Numbered from the stretch's first letter, positions 22,201-31,707 are shown. The stretch: DNA of 33,413 nt from Kribbella antibiotica (GCF_004349055.1 NZ_SMKX01000096.1:1-33413); one strand, 5' to 3'. Notes: a model not told the origin generated them from the sequence alone. Numbers and translations are program-made.

Positions 22201-23702
22201 GCGGTCACCGCCTGGAGGTAGGCGCGGCGTTGGAACCGGTAGGCAATGCAACCGCCGACGCCGACGACCGCCAGGGTGATGAGCGGGAGATAGTGCAGGT
22301 ACCAACCCTCGCCCGCCGGGTCGTAGACCGCCGCCCGCGGCCAGCCGAGGTTGATCGCCATCGCGAGCCCGTAGCCCACAGCAATGATATTCACGAGAGG
22401 ACCGTAGCGGCCGAGCGAGAACAGCGGACGGCCGTTCTCATCGGTTCCCGTGATCAGCGTCCGACGCCGGAACAGCAACGGCGTGGTCACCATCAGGTAC
22501 GCGATGTACAGCAGCATGATGCAGACACTGGCCAGCCCGAGGAACAGACCAGCGTTCCCGACGTTGACGACCAAACACACCGCAGCCAACACACCCGGTA
22601 CGACGGTTGCCGCGACCGGCGTCCCGGTCCGAGGCGAGACGCGGCGGAGCCAGACCGATCCCGGCAGGACGTTGTCGCGCGCCATCGAGAAGATCATGCG
22701 GGCCGCTGCGGTCTGAATCGCCAACGTACAGACGCAAACCGCAAGCGCGACATCGAGGAGCAAGAGCTTCCCGACGGTTGTTCCGAGCTGGCTGGTCAAC
22801 ACATACGCAAGACCTTGGGTGGCAAGATCGCCGTCGGTCACCGAAGGCGCTGCCATCAACGCGGCGATGATCAGGAACGCACCGCCGAGGCCTGATGCGA
22901 CGACCGCGCGGATGATCGTTCGAGGCGTGGTCGCGCGCGGCTTATGCGTCTCCTCCGCCAACTCACCGGCGCTGTCGAAACCGACCAGCACGTACGCCGC
23001 CATCAACGCCGAGATGAGCAACGGAACGACGTACCCGGTGCTGTTGTCGAGGTTGGTTGTGTGCAGTACGACGGATGGGCCGCGTTCGGCCTTGCTGGTC
23101 AGCAGGATGACGATCAGGACGACACCGACGAGCTCACACGTGACGCCGATCGAGTTGACGACGGCCATGATCCGGACGCTCGTCGCGTTCAGGATCGTGG
23201 TCGCGACGAGGAGGATGCAGCCGAGGAGGACGGCGTTGGCGGCGCCGTCGCGTGACGACAATGCCGGGTCGGTGCCGATGACCTGGAACCCGGACCAGAC
23301 TGCCGGAAGCACCGCCTGTAAGGCGATTGCGGCCGCCGCCAACGTGATGGTCTGCGCGATCACCATCGTCCAACCGGCAAACCAGCCAACCACCGCGCCG
23401 CCGAGTCGGCGGGCCCATTGGTAGATCGCGCCGGACAACGGATAGCGAGCGGCCAACTCGGCGAAGCAGAGCGCGACCATCAACTGCCCGACGAGAACCG
23501 CGGGCCAGGTCCAGAAGAACGCCGTACCGCCGAAACTGAAGCCGAGGCCGAAGAGCTGGAAGACCGTGGTCAGGATGGACACGAACGAGAAGCCGGCGGC
23601 GAACGACGCGTAGCTGCCGACCCGGCGGGACAGCTGCTGTGCGTAGCCGAAACCGCTCAGGTCGTCGGTTGGGGCGGTGAGTACATCCGGGGGTGCTGAC
23701 AT
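22197..23702 (-). CDS. APC-superfamily permease, probable guanidine/urea-derivative importer
   Basis: 501 residues from ATG 23702, with GGAGG 7-8 bases upstream; the open frame continues into the riboswitch and is not coding there. About 12 hydrophobic segments; the N-terminal GYAQQLSRRVGSYASFAAGFSFVSI is typical of the bacterial amino acid/GABA permease branch of the APC family. First gene behind a guanidine-I riboswitch and coupled by 4-base overlap to the deiminase genes, so uptake of guanidine or a guanidino compound is the best inference. Confidence 0.88.
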   Translation of the reverse strand: MSAPPDVLTAPTDDLSGFGYAQQLSRRVGSYASFAAGFSFVSILTTVFQLFGLGFSFGGTAFFWTWPAVLVGQLMVALCFAELAARYPLSGAIYQWARRLGGAVVGWFAGWTMVIAQTITLAAAAIALQAVLPAVWSGFQVIGTDPALSSRDGAANAVLLGCILLVATTILNATSVRIMAVVNSIGVTCELVGVVLIVILLTSKAERGPSVVLHTTNLDNSTGYVVPLLISALMAAYVLVGFDSAGELAEETHKPRATTPRTIIRAVVASGLGGAFLIIAALMAAPSVTDGDLATQGLAYVLTSQLGTTVGKLLLLDVALAVCVCTLAIQTAAARMIFSMARDNVLPGSVWLRRVSPRTGTPVAATVVPGVLAAVCLVVNVGNAGLFLGLASVCIMLLYIAYLMVTTPLLFRRRTLITGTDENGRPLFSLGRYGPLVNIIAVGYGLAMAINLGWPRAAVYDPAGEGWYLHYLPLITLAVVGVGGCIAYRFQRRAYLQAVTA

Positions 23703-23740
23703 TCCGGCCTCCGTCGAGTCGGCCCGGAACTCGCACGGCA

Positions 23741-23767
23741 TGCCCGGGCCTTTGCGGCCTCCCGGGC
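23741..23767 (-). promoter_or_regulatory. Probable expression platform hairpin of the riboswitch
   Basis: The 3' conserved strand of the aptamer (GCCCGGG, 23767-23761) is exactly complementary to CCCGGGC (23748-23742) just downstream, so ligand-bound aptamer and this hairpin exclude each other. There is no U tract after it, which leaves open an intrinsic terminator without poly-U or a translational switch acting on the GGAGG ribosome site at about 23712-23708. Confidence 0.55.
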
Positions 23768-23856
23768 TTTTGTCCCGCCGTGGAACGACGCCGAAGCGCC
23801 GTCTCCCCTCTCGGACCAGACCCACCGGTGTCGGCAGCGGAACCCTAGGGGCGCCC
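23745..23856 (-). promoter_or_regulatory. Guanidine-I (ykkC) riboswitch
   Basis: Read on the minus strand, the leader of the permease contains all the conserved ykkC blocks in order: CUAGGGUUCCG (23848-23838), CUGGUCCGAGAG (about 23821-23810), a hairpin capped by CGC-UUCG-GCG, then ACGGCGGGACAAAAGCCCGGGAG (about 23782-23760; written here with its spacing intact only to show GGGACAAAAGCCCGGGAG). These match the guanidine-I aptamer closely, and the downstream genes degrade guanidine, the expected regulon. Guanidine binding turns expression on in this class. The aptamer ends about 45 bases before the permease ribosome site. Confidence 0.93.
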
Positions 23857-23979
23857 CGCCGTTCCGGCGGGTCTGTTCCAGTTCAGAACCCAACGGTTTC
23901 AGTAACGCTCTTCAGTTGTTGCGACGAAGTAAACGACTTCTCTCACTAGGCGTTCAGATCGGAGAGCGTCCTGAGAATT
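23857..23979 (-). promoter_or_regulatory. Upstream region of the guanidine operon
   Basis: 123 bases between the stop of the secreted hydrolase and the riboswitch; it must carry the operon promoter. It contains a small dyad, GAAGT (23926-23930) and ACTTC (23936-23940). I could not fix a -35/-10 pair, and saw no convincing terminator for the upstream gene. Confidence 0.35.
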
Positions 23980-24813
23980 TTAGAGCGCGGTTGCCTTGGC
24001 GTTGCGCTCGAACTTGGACCAGGTTGCCGAGCTGCAGTTGGCGCAGGACGGGCCGAAGAACTCGCTGCGAGCCTGCTCGTCACCGAGCAGCCAGTACCGG
24101 AACCACGCCGTGATCGCGCCGCGGAACTGCCCGCCGTCAGGGCTCACTACGAAGTGATCGGCACCCTTGAGCTCGGCGTAGATCGCGGGCACGTGACTGC
24201 TCTGCGTGTAGCGGTCATGCACGACCGACGGCCAGACGATGAGGTCAGCCTGACCTGCGAAGTACAGCGCAGGACCATGCAAGTCGGCCGGGTCGTTGAA
24301 CGGCCCGCCCTCGAGCGGCGCCACCGTGTCCACCCGCGGATCCGCGCCCGCGCCGACGGCCGCGCCTCCGCCGAGGGAGTGACCGGTCGCGCCGACATGG
24401 TCCAGATCGACCTTGCCCGCGAACACGCTGCCCGCCGTACCGTTCTGTGCTGTCAGGTAGTCAAGCCCAGCCAGCATCGGGTCGCCTGAGCCGGAGCGGC
24501 CTTCGCCCGCAGCGACGATGAAGCCGTGGGACGCAAAGTGCTCAAGCAACGGCTGGTACGTCGACACTGTCGCGGCCGCGCCGTTGCTCCACAGGATCAC
24601 CGGGTGTTTCGCGCAGCCGAGTGTCCCGAGCTGCGCGGGTCGAATGATCGTCGTACCTTGCCCGTTGGACGCGGATGTCACGGCGAACGGGCCGGGCGCG
24701 GCCCAGTTGCGATTCACTGACGGGCAGCTCGCTGAGGGCTGAGCGTTGGCGACCGGAGTGAGGTTGGCGATCAGACTGACAGCCGCAACAGCTGCGGCGA
24801 GCAGACGCTTCAC
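23980..24813 (-). CDS. Secreted alpha/beta hydrolase (dienelactone hydrolase/PETase-like fold)
   Basis: 277 residues with a Sec signal peptide (KR, hydrophobic core, cleavage after ANA at about residue 24). Catalytic set: S146 in GHSLGGG, D190 in AGQADLIV, H220 in GADHF. A C-terminal cysteine pair (SCANC) probably forms a disulfide. The GHSxGGG elbow and the ADxIxP-like acid loop resemble extracellular polyester hydrolases/cutinases of actinomycetes, so an ester or polyester substrate is plausible. Third gene of an operon with a secreted lipase and an acyl-CoA ligase (10 bases after the ligase stop). Confidence 0.82.
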   Translation of the reverse strand: MKRLLAAAVAAVSLIANLTPVANAQPSASCPSVNRNWAAPGPFAVTSASNGQGTTIIRPAQLGTLGCAKHPVILWSNGAAATVSTYQPLLEHFASHGFIVAAGEGRSGSGDPMLAGLDYLTAQNGTAGSVFAGKVDLDHVGATGHSLGGGAAVGAGADPRVDTVAPLEGGPFNDPADLHGPALYFAGQADLIVWPSVVHDRYTQSSHVPAIYAELKGADHFVVSPDGGQFRGAITAWFRYWLLGDEQARSEFFGPSCANCSSATWSKFERNAKATAL

Positions 24814-24823
24814 GGGAGCTCCT

Positions 24824-26629
24824 TCAGGAGTAGAGAGTGTCCAGCGAGTGGGCGTATTTCTCGCGCACCACGGATCGCTTGAGCTTCAGCGTAGGCGTCA
24901 TTTCGCCCGTATCCGTGCCCCAAAGGGACTCCAGCAGGGACCAGCGTTTAACCTGTTCGACCCTCGAAAGCCGCTCGTTGCCGATACGTACGGCCTGCTC
25001 GATCTCAGCCCGTACGGCGGGATGCGTGGCAGCGTCAGCCGCCGTCACCGCCTCGATGTTGCGCGCCGTGCACCACTGCCGCCAGCCGGGATCGAGCGTG
25101 ATGAGCGCAACCAGGTAAGGGCGGTTGTCGCCGTGCACGTAGACCGATCCGATCAGGTCGGACGCCGACGAGACCGCCTGCTCGACGTTGGCGGCCGAGA
25201 TGTTCTTGCCGGCTGAGTTGATGATGAGTTCCTTCTTGCGGCCGACGATCGAAAGGTAGCCGTCGGCATCGATCCGGCCGAGGTCGCCGGTGTGCAACCA
25301 GCCGTCGATGAACGTGTCGGCGGTCGCCTCGGGACGGTTGAGGTAGCCGGGCGAGATGATCCGGCCGCGGGCCAGCAGTTCGCCGTCGTCGGCCAACCGC
25401 AGCTCGACACCGGGCAATGCCGGGCCGACCGTTCCCAGGCGCGGCTCGCTCAGTGAGTTGAGCGTCAGGACGGCGGAGGTCTCGGTCATTCCGTACGCCT
25501 CGACGATGGTGACACCGAGGCCCCGGAAGAGGACCAGCACCTCCTTCGCAATCGGCGCCGCGCCGCTGACGGCGACGATCATCTCGTTCAGCCCGAGTGC
25601 CAAGCGGATCCGCCGGTAGACGAGCCGCTCGAACAGCACGTGCTGCAGACGCAGGCCCGGGCCGGCCCCAGTGCCGAACCGGGCCTGCCCGGCCCGGCGG
25701 GCAACGACGATCGCCCTCCGGAGCAGCGCACGCCGTACTGGGGATTTTTCGGTGACGGTTCGCTCGGTGACGGCGCCGAGCAGCTTTTCCCAGACCCGTG
25801 GGACCGCGAGAAACACGTGCGGCTGGATCGCGGGCAGGTTGTCCGCGAGGGTCCGGAGGTCGCGGACATACGTGACCGTGGAGACGAGCGCCGTACCGAG
25901 GTAGTGGGTGATCATTCGCTCAGCCAGGTGGGCGAGCGGTAGGTAGGAAACCTGCGAGCGACCGGGGGCCGGGATGCCGCCGAGGTCGTCGGCGACTCGG
26001 GTGAGGATGCCGTCGAGCACGGTGCAGATCCCGGCGTGGGTGACGAGCGTGCCTTTCGGCGGACCCGTCGTACCGGAGGTGTAGATGATCGTTGCCGGGT
26101 CGTCGGGCTGCACCTTTTTTGTTGCCTCGTGCACCTCATTCAGCCGTTCCGGCAGGGACGCCAGTGCTGCTGCGGTGAGGACTTCGAAGGACAGTACGCC
26201 GGTGGGTGCCGGGCCCGGGCCGATGACGACGAGCGTGCGGAGCTCCGGTAGCTGATCCTTGATCGCCAACCAGGTAGGAAGAAACTCCATGTCGACAATG
26301 CAGATCTTGCACGCGGAGTCGGCTGCGACATAGGCAAGCTGCTCGGCGGCAAGGGTGTTGTAGTACGACGAAGGTGTCGCGGCGGCCAGCATGGCGCCGA
26401 CATCGGCCAGGACGTGCTCGGCCCGGTTCACCAGTTGCAGGCCGACCACGTCACCGGATTCGATCCCAAGATCCAGCAGGACAAGGGCGATCGCCTGGGC
26501 CTGTCGCTCATACTCGGCCCAGGTCAATCGCCGGTCGCCGTCGATGATCGCCATGACGTCACCGTGCTCGGCCGCGTTCCGCCGTACCAAATCAGGCACA
26601 GTGAGGTCGAGAACCGTGTCGTGGGTCAT
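24824..26629 (-). CDS. Long-chain fatty acid-CoA ligase (FadD15/FAA1-like)
   Basis: 601 residues from ATG 26629, with GAAAGGCGG before it. ANL motifs are complete: IIYTSGTTGPPKGTLVTH, YGMTETSAV, GWLHTGDLGRIDADGYLSIVGRKKELI, and the C-terminal LKLKR lysine. The size and the long central insert fit the FAA1-type long-chain ligases of the AMP-forming family. Lying between a secreted lipase and a secreted esterase-like enzyme, it activates the fatty acids they release for beta-oxidation. Confidence 0.9.
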   Translation of the reverse strand: MTHDTVLDLTVPDLVRRNAAEHGDVMAIIDGDRRLTWAEYERQAQAIALVLLDLGIESGDVVGLQLVNRAEHVLADVGAMLAAATPSSYYNTLAAEQLAYVAADSACKICIVDMEFLPTWLAIKDQLPELRTLVVIGPGPAPTGVLSFEVLTAAALASLPERLNEVHEATKKVQPDDPATIIYTSGTTGPPKGTLVTHAGICTVLDGILTRVADDLGGIPAPGRSQVSYLPLAHLAERMITHYLGTALVSTVTYVRDLRTLADNLPAIQPHVFLAVPRVWEKLLGAVTERTVTEKSPVRRALLRRAIVVARRAGQARFGTGAGPGLRLQHVLFERLVYRRIRLALGLNEMIVAVSGAAPIAKEVLVLFRGLGVTIVEAYGMTETSAVLTLNSLSEPRLGTVGPALPGVELRLADDGELLARGRIISPGYLNRPEATADTFIDGWLHTGDLGRIDADGYLSIVGRKKELIINSAGKNISAANVEQAVSSASDLIGSVYVHGDNRPYLVALITLDPGWRQWCTARNIEAVTAADAATHPAVRAEIEQAVRIGNERLSRVEQVKRWSLLESLWGTDTGEMTPTLKLKRSVVREKYAHSLDTLYS

Positions 26630-26640
26630 GGCGCCGCCTT

Positions 26641-27849
26641 TCAGCAGGAGGAGGTTGCGGGGCGGTTCTGGAAGCGGTCGCCTAGCCAGTTCAGTGCGTT
26701 GGTGCCCCAGAGGGACACCGTGACGACGTGTCCGCCTAGCGGGATCACGTGCCACTCCAGGGTGGTGCCGGCTGCGCAGTACCGGTTCTTCAGGGCGACT
26801 GCACCGGCGTACGGGATCAGCTCGTCGGCTGTGCCGTGGTAGAGATAGACCGGGGCGGACGGCTTGACGTTGCCGAGCAGGTTCTCATTGAGCCGCTTCT
26901 GCCAGCGCGGATCCTTGATCACGTTGGGAACCGTGGTGAAGTCGTCGAGCTTGCGCCCCGGCGCGAGCAGCGCGATCTCGGCGACACAGGCCTGCTTGAT
27001 CTTCGCGAACAGCTCCTTGCCTTGCGCGGTGAGGACGTTGTCGAGCGGAACGTCCGAGTACGCCGTCGACAGGCCGATCGCGGCAGCGGCCACCAGGCCG
27101 AATCCGATGCCACCATCATTGCTCGCAGCAACTAGATCGAGATCGGCCGGTACGCCGCCGGTCGCCGTACCGACGACTTTGAGATCAGGCGCGTACGACG
27201 CTGCTTGCTCGGCCGCCGCGGCTGCGGCCTGACCGCCTTGCGAGTAACCGAAAACGCCGATCGGCGCGGCTTTGTCGAGCCCTGCTGCGGGAAGGCGGGT
27301 CGCGGCGCGGGCGACATCGAGGAGTGCACGACCCTCGGACTTCGCATTCGCGTAGGTGTGCGTTCCCGGCGTACCGAGTCCTTCGTAGTCGGTCAGCGCG
27401 ACAGCCCAGCCCTTGGTGATCGCCTGCGCGATGAAGGCGACCTCGACCTCGGTACCGGTCCGGATCTGGTACGACGGCGCGCATTGGTCGCCGAGTCCTT
27501 GCGTACCCATCGCGTAAGCCAGGACCGGTCGCTTGCCCGAGCCTGTCCAGGCGGTGAGTGGGGTGATGACCGTGCCGGACACGGCGTTCGGCGTACCGGT
27601 GGCTGAGGTGGAGCGGTAGAGGACCTGATCCGCGCGGGTCGGGACGGGGAACAGCCGGAGGATGTCGACGTACAGGTCGACCTTCCGGGTCTTGAGGACA
27701 TCACCGGCCGCGACGCTCGGGAGCGGGGACGGGGCCGTGTAGAAGGGGTCGTTCTGCGGGGTCGGTGGGCGGCTGTCGGCCTCAGCCGGCGCGGCGACCG
27801 CCAAGGACAGGCCGGCAATGGCGAGCCCGGTCACGAGTCTGCGGAGCAC
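26641..27849 (-). CDS. Secretory lipase (LIP family)
   Basis: 402 residues from GTG 27849 (GGAGG 8 bases before). Signal peptide MLRRLVTGLAIAGLSLAVAA with likely cleavage after AEA. Lipase nucleophile S203 in GYSQGG, acid in HGTADELIPY, histidine in PLGGHVV. The GYSQGG elbow, the GTHTYANAKSEGRALLDVAR segment and the overall size fit the LIP family of secreted triacylglycerol lipases (known from Candida and actinomycetes). First gene of the lipid operon, divergent from a TetR gene, 11 bases before the ligase start. Confidence 0.9.
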   Translation of the reverse strand: MLRRLVTGLAIAGLSLAVAAPAEADSRPPTPQNDPFYTAPSPLPSVAAGDVLKTRKVDLYVDILRLFPVPTRADQVLYRSTSATGTPNAVSGTVITPLTAWTGSGKRPVLAYAMGTQGLGDQCAPSYQIRTGTEVEVAFIAQAITKGWAVALTDYEGLGTPGTHTYANAKSEGRALLDVARAATRLPAAGLDKAAPIGVFGYSQGGQAAAAAAEQAASYAPDLKVVGTATGGVPADLDLVAASNDGGIGFGLVAAAAIGLSTAYSDVPLDNVLTAQGKELFAKIKQACVAEIALLAPGRKLDDFTTVPNVIKDPRWQKRLNENLLGNVKPSAPVYLYHGTADELIPYAGAVALKNRYCAAGTTLEWHVIPLGGHVVTVSLWGTNALNWLGDRFQNRPATSSC

Positions 27850-27950
27850 GGTGGTTACCTCCGTGGGGGCGGGGAGAGTGGTAATGAGAATTACCCGAAT
27901 GTAGCGGCGGGGTTAGGCTGTGACAATCCCCTGGACCTTGGAGGTTTCTG
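27850..27950. promoter_or_regulatory. Divergent lipase-operon/tetR region with palindromic operator
   Basis: 101 bases. GGTAAT-GAGA-ATTACC (27880-27895) is a perfect 6-bp dyad with a 4-base centre, the usual size for a TetR-family operator, and lies between both genes. It is the best candidate binding site for the adjacent TetR protein, which would then repress both directions. Confidence 0.6.
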
Positions 27951-28577
27951 TTGGCGGCTGAGCGCAGCTATGGCGGTGTGCCCTTGGCGCGGCGCCGGGA
28001 AGAGCGGCGCGCGCGGTTGCTGGCAGCGGGGGTCGAGCTGTTCACGTCTGTTGGTTATCAGCAGACGAAGATCACGGAGCTGTGCGCTGCGGCGGGCATG
28101 TCGAACCGGGGTTTCTACCAGGAGTTCGAGACCAAGGAAGCCCTGCTGCTCGAGCTGTACGTCCGGACCAACCAGCTCGCCCACGATCACGTCAGCCAGA
28201 CATTGACCAGCCTGGAGACGACCGATCCGGCCGCTCGCATCGACGTACTCGTCGACGTCTACCTGGCCGCCGTCACCTCAGACCCACGCCTCGCCCGACT
28301 GAACTACGTCGAGGCCGTCGGCGTCAGCCCCGCAGTCGAGGCCCTGCACGTCGACTGGGTCGGCCGCTGGAGCGAGCTGATCATGCACGAAGCCGACCGC
28401 GTCGCCGCCGCCGGCCTCGCCCCGCACCGAGACTTCCGCCTCACCGCGATCATGATCGTCGGCGCCATCACCGGCCTGCTCCGCGAATGGCAAACCCACA
28501 CCGCCGACTACCCCACCAGCGAAATCGCCGCCGAAGCCAAAGCGCTCATCCTCGCGTCAATCACCCGCAGCGCCTGA
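27951..28577 (+). CDS. TetR-family transcriptional regulator
   Basis: 208 residues from TTG 27951, supported by TTGGAGG 7 bases upstream. The helix-turn-helix domain is at residues 15-62 (RRARLLAAGVELFTSVGYQQTKITELCAAAGMSNRGFYQEFETKEAL, given in part). The C-terminal ligand domain is helical and not assignable. It is divergent from the lipase/acyl-CoA ligase operon and probably represses it, with acyl-CoA or a fatty acid as a plausible ligand (inference). Its stop lies 17 bases before the tandem hairpin array. Confidence 0.88.
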   Translation: MAAERSYGGVPLARRREERRARLLAAGVELFTSVGYQQTKITELCAAAGMSNRGFYQEFETKEALLLELYVRTNQLAHDHVSQTLTSLETTDPAARIDVLVDVYLAAVTSDPRLARLNYVEAVGVSPAVEALHVDWVGRWSELIMHEADRVAAAGLAPHRDFRLTAIMIVGAITGLLREWQTHTADYPTSEIAAEAKALILASITRSA

Positions 28578-28593
28578 ACCTCGCGACAAGCCT

Positions 28594-30010
28594 GCAACAC
28601 AAGCAACTGCAGGTACTCCGACTTCCAGGCCTCCGCTTCACGGGCTCGGCGATGGACGCCGTACGGGGATCACCTGCAGTTGTTCGTGCCACCGGCACCC
28701 CGCGCCGAGCAACCCTCAAACAAGCGGGCGGGTCCGCAGCACGAGCAACTGCAGGTACTCCGAATTCCAGGCCTCCGCCAGCCTCACCGGCCCCGCGATA
28801 GCCGCCGTACGGGGACCACCTGCAGTTGTTCGTGCCACCGACGGCACGCCAGGACCCGCGCCGAGCAACCGCGCGAGACTCAAACAAGCGGGTGGCCTGC
28901 AACACGAGCAACTGCAGGTACTCCGAGCTCCAGGCCTCCGCCAGCCCCACGGGCCCAGCGATGAGCGCCGTACGGGGACCACCTGCAGTTGTTCGTGCCG
29001 GCGGCGGCACGAACAGGACCCGGCGCCTCGCAGCCGCGCGGGACTCGAACAAGCGGACGGGGGTACAGCACGAACGACTGCAGGTACTTCGAATTCCGGG
29101 CCTTCGCCAGCCTTACGGGCCAGCGATGGGCGCCGTACGGGGACCATCTGCAGTTGTTCGTGCCACCGGCGGCACGCCAGGACCACGCATCTAGCAGCTG
29201 CGCGGGGCTCCAACATGCGAGCGGGGGTCCAGCACGAGCGACTGCGGGTACGCCGAACGCCGAGCTTCCGCCTGCTTCACGCCCCCGGCGATGGACGCCG
29301 CACGGGGACCACCTGCAGTTGCTCGTGCTGGCGGCGACCGCCAGGACCCGGCGCCCGGCAACCGCGCGGGACTCCGACAAGCCGGTGGGGCTGCAACACG
29401 AGCGACTGCAAGTACTCCGACTTCCAGGCCGTCGCCAGCCCCACGCCCCTGGCGACGGACGCCGTACGGGCCCCACCTGCAGTTGCTCGCGCCACCGATG
29501 CCCCGCCAGGACCACGCGCCTGGCAACCGCGCGGGGCTCAAACAAGCGGGTGGGGCTGCAACACGAACGACTGCAGGTACTTCGAATTCCGGGCCTTCGC
29601 CAGCCTTACGGGCCAGCGATGGGCGCCGTACGGGGACCACCTGCAGTTGTTCGTGCCGACGGCGGTCCACCAGCAGTCCACCAAGACCCCCGCCGCGGCC
29701 CCCTCCTCCATCGCAGCCCATACCCGGGGAGGCGGGCGGGGGTACAGCACGAACGACTGCAGGTACTTCGAATTCCACGCCTCCGCCAGCCCCACGGGGC
29801 CAGTGATGGCGCCGTACGGGGACCACCTGCAGTCGTTCGTGCCGGCGGCGGCACGCCAGGACCCGGCGCCTCGCAGCCGCGCGGGACTCGAACAAGCGGG
29901 TGGGGCTGCAGCACGAGTGACTGCAGGTACTTCGAATTCCGGGCCGTCGCCAGCCCCACGGGCCAGCGACGAGCGCTGGGCGGGGACTACCTGCAGTTGT
30001 TGGTGTTGGC
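28594..30010 (+). repeat. Nine-unit tandem array of about 165-bp hairpin repeats (possible structured RNA array)
   Basis: Nine units, each with a left arm of the type GCACGAGCAACTGCAGGT and a right arm ACCTGCAGTTGTTCGTGC. The left ACTGC core begins at 28606, 28748, 28911, 29077, 29241, 29405, 29570, 29756 and 29920, so steps are 142, 163, 166, 164, 164, 165, 186 and 164. The right ACCTGCAG (or close variant) begins at 28672, 28818, 28981, 29146, 29311, 29475, 29639, 29825 and 29989, always 66-70 bases later. Several units add a small GTGCC-N6-GGCAC hairpin after the right arm. At two variable stem positions the pairs across units are A-U, G-U or G-C and never A-C, which fits a plus-strand RNA. 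The period is not a multiple of three, so the long open frames on both strands are artefacts. No promoter was identified; read-through from tetR is possible. Confidence 0.9.
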
Positions 30011-30083
30011 GGGTGGGCCTTGTTGCGGATGAGGTGCTCGGGCCACAGGATGAGTGGCGTCGCCGGGATACTGAGGAGGGTTT

Positions 30084-30620
30084 ATGGAGTGGAGAGATCT
30101 GCCACTGGCGGAGTGTCTTCGCGGTGGTGAGGTGGAGATGCTTCAGTTCGCCGTCGATCGCGTACGGCGTCAGTTCGCGTGGAAGACCGGTGGGTTGTCG
30201 GCCGAGCAGTTGCGGCGGGAGTATCCGCCGTCGACGATGACACTGGCCGGGCTTGTCAAGCACATGGCGTTCGTCGAGGCCGGCTTCACGGCTCGCGCGG
30301 CGGGGCAGCCGGTCGGCCCGCCGTGGGATGTCCGCGGTTGGGTCGAGAACGACAACTGGGGTTGGGAATCGGCACGCATCGACGATCCTCAGGAGCTGTA
30401 CGCGCTGTGGTACCGGAGTGCGGAGCGGTCGCGGGCGACTTGGGCCGAGCTGGCTGCGGATGGCGGGCTCGACGTGGAGATCGACGAGGGCGACCCCGAC
30501 TGGGTCACCAGTCGGCGCCGCATCCTCATCGACCTGCTGGAGGAATATCTCAAGCACACCGGACATGCCGACGTACTGCGGGAAGCCGTTGACGGGTTGC
30601 GCGGCAACGACCCGGAGTGA
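30084..30620 (+). CDS. DinB-family (DUF664-type) protein
   Basis: 178 residues from ATG 30084, preceded by GGAGGG. A predicted four-helix DinB/YfiT fold, with histidines in LVKHMAFVE and EYLKHTGHADVLRE that in this family ligate a metal. Family members include thiol-S-transferases (bacillithiol or mycothiol dependent) and many uncharacterised proteins. In an actinomycete a mycothiol-dependent role is possible but unproven. It stands alone after the repeat array and converges on the ferritin-like gene with only 3 bases between stops. Confidence 0.82.
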   Translation: MEWRDLPLAECLRGGEVEMLQFAVDRVRRQFAWKTGGLSAEQLRREYPPSTMTLAGLVKHMAFVEAGFTARAAGQPVGPPWDVRGWVENDNWGWESARIDDPQELYALWYRSAERSRATWAELAADGGLDVEIDEGDPDWVTSRRRILIDLLEEYLKHTGHADVLREAVDGLRGNDPE

Positions 30621-30623
30621 GGG

Positions 30624-31568
<945 letters not shown>

Positions 31569-31707
31569 GCTCGTCTCCGTCAGTGAGATTCCGGCAGACC
31601 GAGCGGCCCACCGGCCATGACGAACCATCGGGCGAAGATCTGGCCCATCAACGAGTGTTCGACGCCGCCACCCCGGCGGATGGGTGGCGGGCGGCAACTA
31701 CTTTCTG

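Noticed and set aside
23703..23825. N-terminal extension of the permease to 23825
   Set aside because: It would be translated out of the guanidine-I aptamer. ATG 23702 has a strong GGAGG and starts just before conserved sequence.
17544..23860. Search for a biotin carboxylase or biotinyl (MKM-type) domain in the guanidine operon
   Set aside because: No frame in this interval shows an ATP-grasp biotin carboxylase signature or a biotinyl motif; the five genes are contiguous with gaps of at most 3 bases.
29030..29050. GCGGGACTCGAAC in some array units reads on the minus strand as GTTCGAGTCCCGC, like a tRNA T-arm
   Set aside because: No acceptor, D or anticodon arms are nearby and the motif varies between units. 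Also seen at 29881-29893. Probably coincidence, though a tRNA-derived origin of the repeat cannot be excluded.
28989..30032. Long open frames on both strands through 28561-30032 (up to about 347 codons) that translate as repetitive proteins
   Set aside because: They exist in several frames at once, lack ribosome sites, and the repeat period (163-166, with 142 and 186) changes frame from unit to unit. Conservation follows the hairpin arms, not codons.
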